NCBI RefSeq assembly: GCF_002285795.1
Contig: NZ_CP022961.1
Coordinates: 4,034,001-4,098,000, forward strand
Direction of reading: 5' to 3'
DNA length: 64,000 bases
Source: Plantactinospora sp. KBS50
GTDB lineage: Bacteria; Actinomycetota; Actinomycetes; Mycobacteriales; Micromonosporaceae
Below the pieces are notes generated by a model. It made no database searches and was not told the origin of the DNA. It worked only from the letters and a program-made list of their open reading frames with translations. Positions 61,567 through 64,000 of the stretch are shown here, piece after piece. Within the stretch, counting starts at the first letter, position 1, and each line of letters begins with the position of its first letter. The position numbers were made by a program, and so were the translations under genes.

Positions 61567-62497
61567 CGGCGTACCGCCCGGGTGGCCGGGACGACGTCCC
61601 GGGCGACCGCCCGCGCCATCGCCGCCCACCGGCCGGTGGGGCACGCCAGGGTGAGGATGGCCGAGCGGGCGCCGGCCGCGGCGAACTCGCGCAGCCGGGT
61701 CGCGCACTCGGCGGCGGTGCCGGCGATCAGGTAGCGCCCGCGGTGACCGGTGAAGTCCTGCCGGTACGTCGCGCCGACCCTGGCCGAGGCGGTCGCCCGG
61801 GCCCGATCCGGGTCGTCGTCGAGGGTGAGGAAGCAGTTGATGCTGGGCACGACCGCGTCGGGAGTGCGCCCGGCGCGTTCCAGGCCGGCCCGGATCGCCG
61901 CCGCGCCGCTGGCGAGTTGGTCGGGGTGTACATGTACGGCATCCAGACGTCGCCGGAGCGCACCGCGCGGCGGATGGCCGCCTCGCCCCGGCCCGCGATC
62001 CAGATCCGCGGCCCGGGTTGCGTCGGCGGCGCCGGCCGGAGCGCGATGTCGTCGAACCGCCAGAACCGGCCCCGGTGCGACGCCGGCCGGCCGGACCACA
62101 GCGCCCGCACCACGCGCAGCGTCTCGTCGGCCCGCGCGCCCCGCTCGGCGGTCGGCACCCCGACCGCCTCGAACTCCGGCGGGTACTCCCCGCCCACCCC
62201 GATGCCCAGTTCGAAGCGGCCACCCGAGACGATGTCGGTCGTCGCGGCCAGCTTCGCCAGCAGCGCGGCCGGATAGAGCGGCGCGAGGGTCACCGCGCTC
62301 AGCAGCCTGACCCGGCTGGTCACCGCGGCCGCGTGCGCGAGCACGACGAACGCGTTGGCCGTCGGGCCGTGGAAGCTGACGTGCTCGCCGATGGCCAGGT
62401 AGTCGTAGCCGGCCGCCTCGACGAGCGTCGCGGCGGCGGTCCAGTCGGTCAGGTCGAAGGGGAGCGTCAGGCCGACCTCGAAGCGTGGATCAGGCAC
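61563..62497 (-). pseudogene. LLM-class luciferase-like oxidoreductase, one apparent frameshift
   Basis: Two frames form one protein of about 311 residues. The first, from GTG 62497, has YDYLAIGEHVSFHGPT and GGRFELGIGVGGEYPPEFEA, an F420-type luciferase-like pattern, and reaches DVWMPYMYTP. The second resumes at QLASGAAAIRAGLERAG and ends with GTAAECATRLREFAAAG. One extra G in the run at 61923-61926 restores the frame. It overlaps the CaiB stop by eight bases, within the same operon. Confidence 0.8.
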
Positions 62498-63614
62498 CGA
62501 TCCCCCACCGCTTGAGCAGTTCCGCGCCGCCGTCGCCGGGCAGGCACGGCAGGCCGCGGACCTCGGACGGCGTCCGGGAGAAGCGCGGGGCCGGCTGCGG
62601 CTGGCGCAGGCCGAACGACTCGGCCAGCACGCCGCGCGCCGACAGGTGCGGTTCGTCGAACACCTCGTGGACCTCCAGGATCGGCGTCACGCAGCCGTCG
62701 GTGTGCGCGAACAGGTCCCGCCACTCGTCGCGGGTACGGGTGCGGAACACCTCGGCCAACCGCTCGCGCATGGCCGGCCAGCGGGCCGGGTCGCGGCGCT
62801 CGGCGAAGTGCGCCGGATCGGCGCCGGAGAGCGCGAGGAACTCGGCGAAGAAGCCGTCCTCGATGGCGCCGAAGGCGACCCGGCCGCCGTCCGCGGTGTC
62901 GTAGATGTCGTAGTAGGGCGCCCCGCCGTCGAGGAAGTTGGTGCCGCGCTCGCCCCAGCGGCCCGCGAGCCGCTGGCCGTGCACGAAGGTGGTCAGCAGC
63001 GCGGCGCCGTCCACGATGGCCGTGTCGACCACCTGGCCGCGGCCGGAACGTGCCCGTTCGACAAGCGCGCCCAGCGCACCGATCACGGCCATGAAGGCGC
63101 CGCTGGCGTAGTCGCCGAGCAGGTTGAGCGGGATCGCCGGCCGGCCGGCCCGCGGGCCGAGCAGACCCAGCAACCCGGACAGCGCCACGTAGTTGGCGTC
63201 GTGGCCGGCGGTCCGCGCCAACGGCCCGTGTTGTCCCCAGCCGGTGATCCGCACGAACACCAGGCGCGGGTTGACCGCCGCGCATTCCCGCGGTCCGACG
63301 CCGAGGCGTTCCATCACGCCGGGCCGGTACCCCTCAAGCAGGACGTCGGCCCTGGCCACCGCTTCGAGGAACAGCGCCCGGCCGGCCGGCGACTTCAGGT
63401 CGACGCGGACCGACGAGCGGCCCCGGTTGACCAGGTTGTACTCCTCCGCGCTGTTGTAGTCCACCGTCTGCGCCTCGTCCGGCCGGTCCACCCGCAGCAC
63501 GTCGGCGCCCATGTCGGAGAGCATCATCGCGGCGAACGGGCCCGGACCCAGCCCGGCGACCTCGATCACCCGCAGACCCGACAGCACGCCGCCGGTCGGC
63601 CCGGTGCCCGTCAC
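62490..63614 (-). CDS. CaiB/BaiF CoA-transferase family protein
   Basis: The 374-residue product is a family III CoA-transferase. It has VIEVAGLGPGPFAAMMLSDM at the N terminus, NRGRSSVRVDLKSPAGRAL near residue 70, DVLLEGYRPGVMERLG near residue 95 and GHDANYVALSGLLG with the catalytic Asp near residue 150. It moves CoA from one thioester to another acid. The GTG overlaps the acyl-CoA ligase stop by four bases. With the dehydrogenases downstream it forms a CoA-dependent degradation route. Confidence 0.9.
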   Translation of the reverse strand: MTGTGPTGGVLSGLRVIEVAGLGPGPFAAMMLSDMGADVLRVDRPDEAQTVDYNSAEEYNLVNRGRSSVRVDLKSPAGRALFLEAVARADVLLEGYRPGVMERLGVGPRECAAVNPRLVFVRITGWGQHGPLARTAGHDANYVALSGLLGLLGPRAGRPAIPLNLLGDYASGAFMAVIGALGALVERARSGRGQVVDTAIVDGAALLTTFVHGQRLAGRWGERGTNFLDGGAPYYDIYDTADGGRVAFGAIEDGFFAEFLALSGADPAHFAERRDPARWPAMRERLAEVFRTRTRDEWRDLFAHTDGCVTPILEVHEVFDEPHLSARGVLAESFGLRQPQPAPRFSRTPSEVRGLPCLPGDGGAELLKRWGIGA

Positions 63615-64000
63615 GAGTCCACGCCGAGGTGGCGGTTCGTGGCCGCGTCCCAGGTGGAGGCCGTCCGCCAGGACTCGCGCAGCGCACCCTTGCGGACCTT
63701 CTGGGTCGGGGTCTTCGGCAACTCGTCGACCCACTCCACGTACCTCGGCACCATGAAGCGCGGCAGCCGCTCGACCAGTTCGTTGCGGAGTTCGGCCTCG
63801 GTCATCGCGGCGCCGGCGCGGCGGACCACCACGATCTTGACCTCCTCCTCGCCGACCTCGGAGGGAACCCCCACCGCGGCGCAGTCGGCCACGCCGTCCA
63901 CCGCCCGCACCTCGGCTTCGAGTTCGAGCGACGAGATGTTCTCGCCCCGCCGCCGGATGGTGTCCTTGATCCGGTCGAGGAAGTAGAAGTTCCCGTCCTC
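63611..64000 (-). CDS. Acyl-CoA ligase (AMP-forming), C-terminal fragment cut by window
   Basis: Only the last 129 residues are in the window and the gene continues past 64000. The visible part begins in the A8 hinge (FLDRIKDTIRRRGENIS) and ends with PKTPTQKVRKGALR, holding the catalytic A10 Lys. These are AMP-forming CoA ligase marks, close to carnitine- or crotonobetaine-CoA ligase types. It is upstream of, and coupled to, the CaiB gene. Confidence 0.85.
   Translation of the reverse strand, partial: EDGNFYFLDRIKDTIRRRGENISSLELEAEVRAVDGVADCAAVGVPSEVGEEEVKIVVVRRAGAAMTEAELRNELVERLPRFMVPRYVEWVDELPKTPTQKVRKGALRESWRTASTWDAATNRHLGVDS

Overview
The window is about 73% GC by eye, with long overlapping ORFs, GTG and TTG starts, F420-type luciferase-like oxidoreductases and AfsR/SARP regulators. 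This points to a filamentous actinomycete (Streptomyces, Micromonospora, Glycomyces or similar). The genus cannot be fixed from the sequence. No rRNA, tRNA, insertion sequence, integrase or CRISPR array was seen.

Left arm (1-20429) is catabolic. Two minus-strand operons lie back to back. The first (7697-17006) encodes an FAH-type hydrolase, three enoyl-CoA hydratases, an ADP-forming-type acyl-CoA synthetase, an acyl-CoA dehydrogenase, an MFS permease and a frameshifted thiamine-diphosphate enzyme. The second (1-7519) encodes a tripartite tricarboxylate transporter (TctC, amidohydrolase, TctB, TctA), a tricarballylate-dehydrogenase-like flavoprotein, a luciferase-like oxidoreductase and a truncated FAH hydrolase. 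A second tctCAB set (17190-20429) diverges from the first operon. All three promoters carry related 17-bp palindromes over their -10 regions, so one unseen repressor may control them all.

A DMT permease and an OsmC protein (20498-22189) separate this arm from a biosynthetic gene cluster (about 22540-55074, plus a regulator to 56895). The cluster starts with a hydrazine cassette: a SidA/IucD-type lysine N-hydroxylase, a glycine-oxidase-like flavoenzyme and a cupin-MetRS-carrier fusion. By analogy with s56-p1, triacsin and azaserine biosynthesis this should give hydrazinoacetic acid. An AMP ligase, stand-alone ACP, GNAT, C45 hydrolase and acyl-CoA dehydrogenase fit carrier-bound oxidation to a hydrazonoacetyl unit. 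A Cy-A-PCP synthetase with a cysteine-type code, a KASIII-like transferase, a haem-oxygenase-like diiron protein, a P450, a second C-A-PCP synthetase and two thioesterases would elaborate it. Two saccharopine dehydrogenases of opposite types could recycle the lysine scaffold. The cluster resembles azaserine logic, but with cysteine in place of serine, so the product is probably new.

At 49933-56895 an AfsR-like regulator is translationally coupled to a 73-residue peptide. A B12-type radical SAM enzyme of the RiPP C-methyltransferase type follows, then a second SARP regulator. This looks like a small RiPP unit built into the cluster.

Right arm (56882-64000) is again catabolic and on the minus strand: a BBE-type flavoprotein, an SDR and a MarR regulator with a strong inverted-repeat operator, followed by an acyl-CoA ligase (cut by the window end), CaiB/BaiF CoA-transferase, luciferase-like oxidoreductase, acyl-CoA dehydrogenase and SDR operon. 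Four genes carry five single-base frameshifts, all in short G/C runs, which looks more like base-calling error than decay.
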